From Microvirga soli (lineage in GTDB: Bacteria > Pseudomonadota > Alphaproteobacteria > Rhizobiales > Beijerinckiaceae), in contig NZ_JAERQE010000016.1 in the NCBI RefSeq assembly GCF_016734765.1, forward strand, positions 1 through 64,000: a DNA stretch of 64,000 bases. Reading direction: 5' to 3'. A program made the translations under genes and the position numbers. Positions 57,250 through 64,000 of the stretch are shown one piece after another (within the stretch, counting starts at the first letter, position 1; each line of letters starts with the position of its first letter). The notes under the pieces were generated by a model that was given only the letters and a program-made list of their open reading frames with translations, was not told the origin of the DNA and did not search any database.

Positions 57250-58659
57250 ATGAAGCCCGTGTCTGAAGAAGCCAAAAAACCCGGCGCCAACACCATGTGG
57301 GGCGGACGGTTCTCGTCCTCGCCCAGCGCTCTCATGGAAGCCATCAACGCCTCCATCGACTTCGACAAGCGACTGGCCTCCCAGGATATCCAAGGCTCGA
57401 TTGCCCACAGCACCATGCTGGCGAAACAAGGGATCATCGCCGAGAGCGACCGGGACGCCATCCACCAGGGGCTCCAGCGGGTGCTGGGCGAGATCGAGTC
57501 CGGCTCCTTCACCTTCTCCACGGCGCTCGAAGACATCCACATGAATGTGGAGAGCCGCCTGCGCGAGATCGTCGGCGACCCGGCGGCCCGCCTGCATACG
57601 GCCCGCAGCCGCAACGACCAGGTCGCCGTTGATATCCGCCTCTGGATGCGCGAGGCCCATGACCGGACCGACGAGCAACTCACCAGCCTGATCAAGGCGC
57701 TCCTCGAAAAGGCCGAGGTCCATGCCAGTACGGTGATGCCCGGCTTCACCCATCTCCAGAGCGCCCAGCCGGTGACCTTCGGGCACCACCTGATGGCCTA
57801 TGTGGAGATGTTCGGCCGCGACCGCAGCCGCATCCGCGATTCCCGCAAGCGCCTGAACGAGTGCCCCCTGGGGGCTGGCGCCCTTGCCGGCACGTCCTTT
57901 CCCATCGACCGGCACATGACCGCTAAGGCGATGGGCTTCGATGGCCCGACCCGCAACTCGCTAGACACGGTGTCGGATCGCGACAGCCTGCTCGAGTTCA
58001 TGGCCGCCGCCTCCATCTGCGCCGTGCACCTGTCACGTCTTGCGGAAGAAGTTATCATCTGGATGTCAGCTCCGTTCGGCTTCGTGCGCCTGCCGGACCG
58101 CTGGACCACCGGGTCCAGCATGATGCCGCAGAAGCGCAACCCGGACGCCGCCGAGTTGGTGCGGGGCAAGACCGGCCGCGTCATCGGCTCCCTGGTCTCC
58201 CTGCTTACCGTCATGAAGGGCCTGCCGCTCGCCTATTCCAAAGACATGCAGGAGGACAAGGAGCAGGTCTTCGACGCGGCCGACACCATCGAGCTCGTCC
58301 TCGCGGCCACGACCGGCATGATCCGGGACCTGGAGCCGGTGCCGGAGCGCATGGCGGCAGTGGCCGGAGCGGGCTTCTCCACGGCGACGGATCTCGCCGA
58401 CTGGCTCGTGCGCAGCCTCAACATCCCCTTCCGCGATGCCCACCACATCACCGGGCGCATCGTGTCCGAGGCGGAGAGCCGCGGCTGCACCCTGGAGGAA
58501 CTGCCGCTCGAAGCTATGCAGGCGGTCGAGCCCAAGATCCACCAGGGCATCTATGACGTGCTGGGCGTCGAGAACTCCGTCCGTTCCCGGACGAGCTTCG
58601 GCGGCACGTCCCCGGTCCGGGTCGCCGAGCAGGTCGCCTGGTGGCGCGAGCGCGTCTGA
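57250..58659 (+). CDS. argH: Argininosuccinate lyase
   Basis: A 469-residue enzyme, last step of arginine synthesis. '[27 protein letters not shown]', '[38 protein letters not shown]', '[18 protein letters not shown]', and the signature '[23 protein letters not shown]' identify it. The open frame extends to 57103, but homology begins after ATG 57250. Ribosome site weak. Confidence 0.96.
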   Translation: MKPVSEEAKKPGANTMWGGRFSSSPSALMEAINASIDFDKRLASQDIQGSIAHSTMLAKQGIIAESDRDAIHQGLQRVLGEIESGSFTFSTALEDIHMNVESRLREIVGDPAARLHTARSRNDQVAVDIRLWMREAHDRTDEQLTSLIKALLEKAEVHASTVMPGFTHLQSAQPVTFGHHLMAYVEMFGRDRSRIRDSRKRLNECPLGAGALAGTSFPIDRHMTAKAMGFDGPTRNSLDTVSDRDSLLEFMAAASICAVHLSRLAEEVIIWMSAPFGFVRLPDRWTTGSSMMPQKRNPDAAELVRGKTGRVIGSLVSLLTVMKGLPLAYSKDMQEDKEQVFDAADTIELVLAATTGMIRDLEPVPERMAAVAGAGFSTATDLADWLVRSLNIPFRDAHHITGRIVSEAESRGCTLEELPLEAMQAVEPKIHQGIYDVLGVENSVRSRTSFGGTSPVRVAEQVAWWRERV

Positions 58660-58836
58660 GCTCGAAACGCCGCGTTTACCTTGAGATTTGACCCCTGCCG
58701 GCGTGGCTTGGCCGGGGTCTTGATACGGCAGGGCGCCGTATCCATATTGCTGACAGCGGCCCGGTTCCGGGCCACTTGAGTGCCGCATGAGCGGGCTCAA
58801 AGCCAACCGAAGTGCCTCTAACCTTGGGCTTCGAAT

Positions 58837-59271
58837 ATGTCGCGTCAGTCGCCCTTCGGGCATCCGTTTCTGTTAGGCTTCGACGAGATCGAGCAGGCGC
58901 TTGATCGGGTCGCCAAAGCTGCAGGGGACGGTTATCCGCCCTATAACATCGAGCGCCTGGCTCGCACGGAAAGCGCCCCCGAGCGGCTCCGCATCACCCT
59001 GGCCGTTGCCGGTTTCACCCGGGATCAGCTGGAGGTGACCTTGGAGGAGAGCCAGCTCGTCATCAGGGGACGCCAGTCCGACGACAAGACAAGGCACTTC
59101 CTCCATCGCGGCATCGCCGCCCGTCAGTTCCAGCGCACCTTCCTCCTTGTCGACGGCATGGAGGTCATGGGCGCGGACTTGTCCAACGGGCTGTTGTCGA
59201 TCGATCTGGTCCGGCCCGAGCCGGAGCGGATCGTCCGCAAGATCGACATCAGCGCCCCGGACAAGGTGTGA
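58837..59271 (+). CDS. Small heat-shock protein, Hsp20 family
   Basis: A 144-residue chaperone. The alpha-crystallin domain spans about 40-130: 'YPPYNIERL', 'RITLAVAGFTRDQLEVTLEESQLVIRGRQ', 'FLHRGIAARQFQRTFLLVDGMEVMGADLSNGLLSIDLVRP'. Relatives in Rhizobiales lie next to a DUF1150 gene as here (known pattern), 25 bp away. Confidence 0.93.
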   Translation: MSRQSPFGHPFLLGFDEIEQALDRVAKAAGDGYPPYNIERLARTESAPERLRITLAVAGFTRDQLEVTLEESQLVIRGRQSDDKTRHFLHRGIAARQFQRTFLLVDGMEVMGADLSNGLLSIDLVRPEPERIVRKIDISAPDKV

Positions 59272-59296
59272 CGGCATCCGCAACAAGGAGATGTCC

Positions 59297-59563
59297 ATGA
59301 ACTTCGAGATCAAGAACCATCACGAGCCGGTGCTCGACATGTCCGAGCTCGCCTCCCTGGGCTTGGGCCAGATGGCCTATGTGAAGCCGATCGAGTCCGA
59401 TGAGGTCGCCCGGCTGTTTCCCCAGGCTCCCAAGCTCCAGCCCGGCATGCGGCTGTTCGCGCTCCTGTCCGCCAGCGGCGAGCCCATCCTGCTGACCGAC
59501 AACCACGATGCCGCCGTGGCCAATGCCTGGGCGCATGACCTGACGATGGTGAGCCTGCACTAG
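59297..59563 (+). CDS. DUF1150 family protein
   Basis: An 88-residue protein, 'LASLGLGQMAYVKPI' followed by 'RLFALLSASGEPILLTDNHDAAVANAWAHDLTMVSLH', matching DUF1150. ATG 59297 is chosen over ATG 59291 because AAGGAG (59285-59290) is at proper distance from it. Co-transcribed with hsp20; function unknown. Confidence 0.9.
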   Translation: MNFEIKNHHEPVLDMSELASLGLGQMAYVKPIESDEVARLFPQAPKLQPGMRLFALLSASGEPILLTDNHDAAVANAWAHDLTMVSLH

Positions 59564-59582
59564 GCTCACCACCTCTCCTCTC

Positions 59583-60338
59583 TTAAGCGATCGCCGCCAC
59601 TGCCGCGATCAGCCGCTCGATGTCCTCAGGCCGGGACAGTCGGTGATCGCCGTCCTTGATCAGCGTCAGCGAGACGCTGTCTCCCGGCAGGTGCTCCACC
59701 AGCTCAAGCGCATGGCTCCAGGGGACGTCCGGATCCTCCATCCCCTGCAGGATATGGACCGGGCAGCCGGTCTGGATCGGCCGGTCGAGAAGCAGATGGC
59801 GGCGTCCGTCCTCGATCAGGTTGAGGGTAATGGGGTAGGGGGCGTCGGAATAGGCGGAAGGGCGGTGGTAGACCCCGGTCTCCTGGACGCTCCGCCTCAG
59901 ATCTTCGGGAAAGCGCCCCCACATCAGCCGCTCGGTCATGTCCACGGCAGGCGCAATGAGCACCATGCCCACAGGGGCGAGATCCGGCCGCGTCGTGATG
60001 AGATGGCGCGCTGCCAGCAGGCTGATCCAGCCGCCCATGGAGGAGCCGACGAGGATCGGCCGCTCCCGCACATGGCGCTCGATCACGGCGAGCGCGTCTT
60101 CCAGCCAGCGGGAGATCGTGCCGTCCTCGAAGGCGCCGCCGGATTCCCCATGGCCGCTGTAATCGAAGCGCACGAAGGCGCGGCCGTTCGCCTCTGCCCA
60201 GTCGTCGAGTGCGGTGGCCTTGGTGGCCCGCATGTCCGACTTGAAGCCGCCAAGCCACACTACGGGTGGGCCCTTGCCCTCCCGGGCGAGAATGGCGATG
60301 GAGCGGGCATCCTGGCCGACCGTGACGCTTTGCGGCAT
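59583..60338 (-). CDS. Alpha/beta hydrolase
   Basis: A 251-residue serine hydrolase. 'PPVVWLGGFKSDMRATKA' gives the oxyanion region, 'FVRFDYSGHGESGGAF' the conserved turn, 'ILVGSSMGGWISLLAARHL' the nucleophile elbow (GxSxG), 'HILQGMEDPDVPW' the Asp, and 'DGDHRLSRP' the His. It resembles mycophenolic-acid glucuronide esterase or palmitoyl-thioesterase-like proteins. The start at 60338 is supported by GGATGAG; the frame is open to 60497 but overlaps the divergent glycosyltransferase gene. Confidence 0.85.
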   Translation of the reverse strand: MPQSVTVGQDARSIAILAREGKGPPVVWLGGFKSDMRATKATALDDWAEANGRAFVRFDYSGHGESGGAFEDGTISRWLEDALAVIERHVRERPILVGSSMGGWISLLAARHLITTRPDLAPVGMVLIAPAVDMTERLMWGRFPEDLRRSVQETGVYHRPSAYSDAPYPITLNLIEDGRRHLLLDRPIQTGCPVHILQGMEDPDVPWSHALELVEHLPGDSVSLTLIKDGDHRLSRPEDIERLIAAVAAIA

Positions 60339-60420
60339 GGTTAACTCATCCTCAACTGCTTTGAAGCAAGCCTCATAAACGATTCTTTCGGACGATTCTT
60401 TTGAGAAGGCTCTGACTTCT

Positions 60421-61665
60421 GTGAGTTTTTCATCGCGACCCGGCGGAGGGATGGCATTTCCGTCCTCCCACGTGCACCCGCTGGCGGGCCGGACCATTCT
60501 TCAGATCGTCCCCGAACTGGAGGCGGGAGGGGCCGAGCGCACCACCGTCGACATCGCCGAGGGGCTGGTTCATGCCGGCGCGCGGGCGCTGGTCGCGACC
60601 GAGGGCGGCCGGCTGGTGGGCGAGCTCCAGACCAAGGGCGGCATCTGGATTCCCTTTCCGGCGGCGTCCAAGAACCCGTTCTCCATGCTGCTCAACGTGC
60701 GCAAGCTCGCCCGGATCTGCCACGACGAGCGGGTTGCCCTGGTTCATGCCCGCTCGCGGGCTCCGGCCTGGGTGGGCTTAGGCGCTGCGCGCTCCCTCAA
60801 CATCCCGTTCGTCACCACCTATCACGGCAGCTATTCCGGCCGCTCGTCGGTGAAAGTCCTCTATAACTCGGTAATGGCCCGCGGCGACGCGGTCATTGCC
60901 AACTCCCACTACACGGGCGAGCTGATCCGCTCGGTCTATCCCCAGGCGGGCGAGCGCATCCGGGTGCTCCACCGGGGCACGGACTTCTCGGTCTTCTCCC
61001 CCCACGCGGTGGCCCCGGAGCGGATCGAGGCCCTGCGCAAGGCCTGGGAGGTGGCGCCCCATGAGCGGGTGGTGCTGCTCGCCGCCCGCCTGACGGGCTG
61101 GAAGGGACAGAAGGTGCTGATCGAGGCGGCCGCCAGGCTGCGCGATGCAGGACTGACCGATGTCGCCTACATCCTGGCCGGCGACCCGCAGGGGCGGGAT
61201 TCGTATGTGAAGGATCTCGACAGCCTGATCGAGGCCAAGAAGCTGAAGGGCATCGTGCGTCGGGTCGGCCATTGCACCGACATGCCGGCTGCCTTCCTGG
61301 CGGCTTCCGTCGTGACCGTGCCGTCCACCGAGCCCGAGGCCTTCGGCCGCTCGGCCGTGGAGGCGCAGGCCATGGGCACGCCGGTCGTGGTCTCGGATCT
61401 CGGTGCCGTGCCGGAGACGGTTTTGTCCCCGCCGGCCGTGCCGCCGCACGAGCGGACGGGGTGGCGCATCCCGGCCGGCGATGCCGATGCACTGGCCGAG
61501 GCGGTCGGCGCTGCGTTGGGACTGGGGGCCAGTGCGAGAATCGCCCTTGGTGCCAGGGCCAGGTCTCATGTAGAGCGTCATTTCTCGCTCGAACGCATGA
61601 TTGTTGGCACCTTGGATGTTTATTCCGCCCTCCTGGAGGGCCGTTTTAGCCATAGAACAAGTTGA
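60421..61665 (+). CDS. Glycosyltransferase family 4
   Basis: A 414-residue GT-B-fold enzyme. 'RTILQIVPELEAGGAERTTVDIAEGLVHAG' is the N-terminal acceptor domain, and 'RAPAWVGLGAARSLNIPFVTTYHGSY' continues it. The donor domain has 'VVLLAARLTGWKGQKVLIEAAARL', 'VAYILAGDPQGRDSYVKDL', and the E(x7)E motif in 'STEPEAFGRSAVEAQAMGTPVVVSDLG'. Probably involved in lipopolysaccharide or exopolysaccharide synthesis. An ATG at 60451 is an alternative start, though its GGAGG is too close. Confidence 0.9.
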   Translation: MSFSSRPGGGMAFPSSHVHPLAGRTILQIVPELEAGGAERTTVDIAEGLVHAGARALVATEGGRLVGELQTKGGIWIPFPAASKNPFSMLLNVRKLARICHDERVALVHARSRAPAWVGLGAARSLNIPFVTTYHGSYSGRSSVKVLYNSVMARGDAVIANSHYTGELIRSVYPQAGERIRVLHRGTDFSVFSPHAVAPERIEALRKAWEVAPHERVVLLAARLTGWKGQKVLIEAAARLRDAGLTDVAYILAGDPQGRDSYVKDLDSLIEAKKLKGIVRRVGHCTDMPAAFLAASVVTVPSTEPEAFGRSAVEAQAMGTPVVVSDLGAVPETVLSPPAVPPHERTGWRIPAGDADALAEAVGAALGLGASARIALGARARSHVERHFSLERMIVGTLDVYSALLEGRFSHRTS

Positions 61666-61765
61666 CTTCCCGCGCGTTTGCGCGAAATGTCGAATCATTC
61701 GCGGCAAGGCTGAGCATGCACAGCAGGGATCCTCTGGATCTCCGATCCTCAACCTAGCCCTTAAC

Positions 61766-61782
61766 AGGAGATACGAGCCATT
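61766..61782 (+). promoter_or_regulatory. Ribosome site and ATT start codon of infC
   Basis: AGGAG at 61766-61770 lies 9 nt before ATT 61780. The codons after ATT read Arg-Arg-Pro-Met-Arg-Ala, the usual beginning of alphaproteobacterial IF3. ATG 61792 has no ribosome site at proper distance. In E. coli the AUU start lets IF3 repress its own translation (established). Confidence 0.75.
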
Positions 61783-62322
61783 CGCAGACCAATGAGAGCC
61801 ATGCCGGTGCCGCAAAAGGACGGACCGCGCGCCAACCGAGACATTCGCGGTGTTCGCGAAGTGCAGCTGATCGACGATACGGGGCAGAACCGGGGTGTCG
61901 TGCCCTTCTTCGATGCCCTGAAGGTTGCCGAAGACGCGGGCCTCGATCTCGTGGAGATCTCGCCGAATGCAACCCCTCCCGTCTGCAAGATCCTCGATTA
62001 CGGCAAATTTCGCTTCCTGGAGCAGAAGAAGGCCGCCGAGGCGCGCAAGAAGCAGAAGACGGTCGAGGTCAAGGAAATCAAGCTGCGTCCCGGCATCGAT
62101 GACCACGATTACGGGGTCAAGATGAAGGCGATGAAGGGCTTCTTCGAGGAAGGCAACAAGGTGAAGGTCACCTTGCGCTTCCGCGGTCGCGAAATGGCGC
62201 ACCAGTCCCTCGGCCTGAAGGTTCTGGACCGGGTCAAGGCCGACGTGGGCGATATCGCCAAGGTCGAGATGGAGCCGAACTTCGAGGGCCGCCAGGTCGT
62301 CATGGTTCTGGCGCCGCGCTAG
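61780..62322 (+). CDS. infC: Translation initiation factor IF-3
   Basis: A 180-residue factor that binds the 30S subunit, rejects non-canonical starts and keeps subunits apart. N-terminal domain '[63 protein letters not shown]', linker of Lys/Arg, C-terminal domain '[43 protein letters not shown]'. It likely starts at ATT 61780 (IF3-type rare start); ATG 61792 is the first standard start in frame. Head of the infC-rpmI-rplT-pheS group. Confidence 0.96.
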   Translation: MRRPMRAMPVPQKDGPRANRDIRGVREVQLIDDTGQNRGVVPFFDALKVAEDAGLDLVEISPNATPPVCKILDYGKFRFLEQKKAAEARKKQKTVEVKEIKLRPGIDDHDYGVKMKAMKGFFEEGNKVKVTLRFRGREMAHQSLGLKVLDRVKADVGDIAKVEMEPNFEGRQVVMVLAPR

Positions 62323-62601
62323 CGTATCGTGCGGACCCAGAGGGCCGCGTCAGCGAAAAGTGGACCCGGTTTTCCGGTCCACACGATGCGATGCTCTAAG
62401 GTGTTTCTCTAAGCAGGAAATTCATGGCCGTCGGGGCACCGGCGGCCATTGCTTTTTGAGCGGCCTTCTGTCATAAGGCCGCCTTCATCGAACCGCCCGG
62501 CTGTTAGGGCTGCCGTGGCGGTTTGTTTTGCTCAATGCAGCAATGAAAAGGTCGAAGGGCGGTTCTAAGCCGCTTTTGAGGCCTGACCCAAGGAGAGCCA
62601 A
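62323..62601. other. infC-rpmI intergenic region with palindrome
   Basis: About 280 bases without a gene. It contains a 23-bp imperfect palindrome (62360-62382, GTGGACC...GGTCCAC) of the type scattered through Rhizobiales genomes, and GGCGGCC-rich inverted repeats around 62430-62500. A ribosomal-protein leader for L35/L20 could lie here, but I cannot identify one securely. Confidence 0.4.
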
Positions 62602-62802
62602 ATGCCCAAGCTGAAGACGAAGTCGGGCGCGAAAAAGCGCTTCAAGATCACTGGCACCGGCAAGGTCGTTTACGCCCAGGCCGGCAAGCGCCACGGGATG
62701 ATCAAGCGGTCGAACAAGCAGATCCGTAATCTGCGCGGCACCACCACCATGTTCGAAGGCGATGCCTACAACGTGAAGAAGTACTTCCTGCCGAACGGCT
62801 GA
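62602..62802 (+). CDS. rpmI: 50S ribosomal protein L35
   Basis: A 66-residue basic protein, '[21 protein letters not shown]', then '[40 protein letters not shown]', the typical L35. AGGAGAG precedes ATG 62602. Upstream of rplT. Confidence 0.97.
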   Translation: MPKLKTKSGAKKRFKITGTGKVVYAQAGKRHGMIKRSNKQIRNLRGTTTMFEGDAYNVKKYFLPNG

Positions 62803-62844
62803 GACGGTTCTTCCCACATCCCGGATTTTGAAGGAGTTTTTTAA

Positions 62845-63213
62845 ATGGCCCGCGTCAAACGTGGCGTAACATCCCACGCCAAGCACAAGAAGGTTTTCAA
62901 GGCAGCCAAGGGCTTCTACGGCCGCCGCAAGAACACGATCCGCATTGCCAAGCAGGCGGTCGAGAAGAGCATGCAATATGCGACGCGCGATCGTCGCAAC
63001 AAGAAGCGCACCTTCCGCGCTCTCTGGATCCAGCGCCTCAACGCTGCTGTCCGCATGCACGACATGACCTATTCCCGATTTATCGACGGTCTCGGCAAGG
63101 CTGGGATCGAGGTCGATCGCAAGGTCCTGTCCGAGCTGGCCATCCACGAGCCGGCGGCTTTCGCCGCTTACGTGGAGCGCGCCAAGGCCGCCCTGCCGCA
63201 GCAGGCCGCCTAA
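62845..63213 (+). CDS. rplT: 50S ribosomal protein L20
   Basis: A 122-residue basic protein, '[67 protein letters not shown]', needed for early 50S assembly. AAGGAG precedes ATG 62845. In other bacteria L20 represses rpmI-rplT translation (established); the site is not obvious here. Confidence 0.97.
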   Translation: MARVKRGVTSHAKHKKVFKAAKGFYGRRKNTIRIAKQAVEKSMQYATRDRRNKKRTFRALWIQRLNAAVRMHDMTYSRFIDGLGKAGIEVDRKVLSELAIHEPAAFAAYVERAKAALPQQAA

Positions 63214-63233
63214 GCCGGATAGACTAAGCTTTC

Positions 63234-63260
63234 GGTGCGGCTGGCTCGTTCAGCCGCACC
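63234..63260 (+). terminator. Strong hairpin after rplT, before pheS
   Basis: A perfect 10-bp stem, GGTGCGGCTG/CAGCCGCACC, with a 7-nt loop, followed by GCCTTACT without a T-run. Could be a weak terminator, attenuator or RNA stabiliser between rplT and pheS. Confidence 0.5.
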
Positions 63261-63408
63261 GCCTTACTCCCCCTTCTCCGAGACCACCCGCGCTGACGGC
63301 TGAATGAGCTGTCGGTAGCCAATTCGCGGCTCGGACGACTTGACGGTTCCCGCGCCGCGCCTCACTCAGGGCGCCTCTCATGTGGCGCTTGCATCTGGCC
63401 AGGGACCG

Positions 63409-64000
63409 ATGACCGATCTCAATCAACTCGAACGTGACCTGCTCACCCAGGTCGAAGTCGCCGGCGACGAGGCGGCTCTGGAAACCGTGCGCGTCTCCGC
63501 GCTCGGCAAGAAGGGCTCCGTCTCCGAACTCCTGAAGACCCTCGGCGCCATGACGCCGGAGGAGCGCAAAGAACGCGGGCCCCTCATCAATGGCCTGCGC
63601 GACAAGATTCAGGGTGCGATTGCAGCCAGGAAAGAGACGCTCGGGGAGGCGGCTCTCGAAGCCCGGCTCTCCGCCGAGCGCATCGACGTGACGCTGCCGG
63701 TGCCGGAGGCTCCCGAGAGCCGCGGCCGCATCCACCCGATCAGCCAAGTGATCGAGGAACTGACGGCGATCTTCGCCGATATGGGCTTCTCCGTGGCCGA
63801 GGGGCCGGATATCGAGACCGACTATCTCAACTTCACGGCACTCAATTTTCCCGAAGGCCATCCGGCCCGCGAGATGCACGACACCTTCTTCCTCGCCCCT
63901 GACGAGAAGGGCGAGCGCAAGGTGCTGCGCACGCACACCTCGCCGGTCCAGATCCGCACGATGACCTCCAAGGCGCCGCCGATCCGGGTGATTATCCCGG
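63409..64000 (+). CDS. pheS: Phenylalanyl-tRNA synthetase alpha subunit (truncated by window end)
   Basis: The first 197 codons. The N-terminal coiled-coil '[46 protein letters not shown]', then '[57 protein letters not shown]' (motif 1 region), and '[14 protein letters not shown]' (motif 2 start). It charges tRNA-Phe with the PheT subunit. The gene continues beyond base 64000. Confidence 0.97.
   Translation, partial: MTDLNQLERDLLTQVEVAGDEAALETVRVSALGKKGSVSELLKTLGAMTPEERKERGPLINGLRDKIQGAIAARKETLGEAALEARLSAERIDVTLPVPEAPESRGRIHPISQVIEELTAIFADMGFSVAEGPDIETDYLNFTALNFPEGHPAREMHDTFFLAPDEKGERKVLRTHTSPVQIRTMTSKAPPIRVIIP

Overview
The window reads as an alphaproteobacterial chromosome, most likely Rhizobiales/Methylobacteriaceae and close to Microvirga or Methylobacterium. 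This rests on high GC, a fused malic enzyme-phosphotransacetylase, an FYDLN-type acidic protein, a DUF1150 gene beside an Hsp20 gene, class II AroA, GTCATCCCGG-type REP palindromes and an EcfG-type promoter. No 16S gene is present, so the genus is inference.

The most important structural point is that comM (yifB, Mg-chelatase-like AAA ATPase) has been broken twice. Its 5' half lies at 25090-25731 (minus strand). A 0.2-kb middle piece carrying the P-loop lies at 6943-7168. The remainder is absent, presumably beyond the left edge. Region A (1-6943) ends against comM in a sequence with three spaced TnsB-like sites. The outermost, reading ACAATAAAG...CAAAATAG, closely resembles the canonical Tn7 end, so region A looks like cargo at one end of a Tn7-like transposon. 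It holds two small minus-strand genes, an Xre regulator with duplicated operators, a pair of related small proteins, and three genes (531, 362 and 339 aa) sharing a module of about 200 residues marked by an 'MPFF-x-D-S-I-x-E-D' motif. One of these carries a Lon-like AAA+ domain and another ends in an Xre/MbcA/ParS-type antitoxin domain. I recognise no described system with this composition.

Region B (about 7169-25089) is an 18-kb island between the comM pieces, bounded by an 11-bp near-identical direct repeat. It holds a catabolic cluster: a fused TPP-dependent E1 enzyme, an oligopeptide-type ABC transporter (binding protein, two permeases, two ATPases), a class III aminotransferase, an aldehyde dehydrogenase, a four-carbon acid-sugar kinase (OtnK-like), a class II aldolase, a GntR/FCD regulator and a CaiB-type CoA-transferase. 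A 16-bp quasi-palindrome lies exactly 20 nt before the start of both the E1 gene and the kinase gene, which suggests one regulon. The right part of the island is gene-poor, with an IS6-family remnant and three related hairpin-terminator modules, one ending a likely sRNA.

Region C (25.7-64 kb) is ordinary core genome: a single-domain response regulator behind an EcfG-type promoter, mutS, maeB, a TauE/SafE exporter, a HAD phosphatase, hrpB, mgsA, a DUF1194 protein, cmk-aroA, the FYDLN protein, tRNA-Ala(GGC), glcB, pxpBC, bdhA, pip, a polyamine-type ABC operon, a dipeptide ABC transporter operon with a membrane dipeptidase, argH, hsp20-DUF1150, an alpha/beta hydrolase, a glycosyltransferase, and infC-rpmI-rplT-pheS (pheS runs off the end). 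infC appears to start at ATT.
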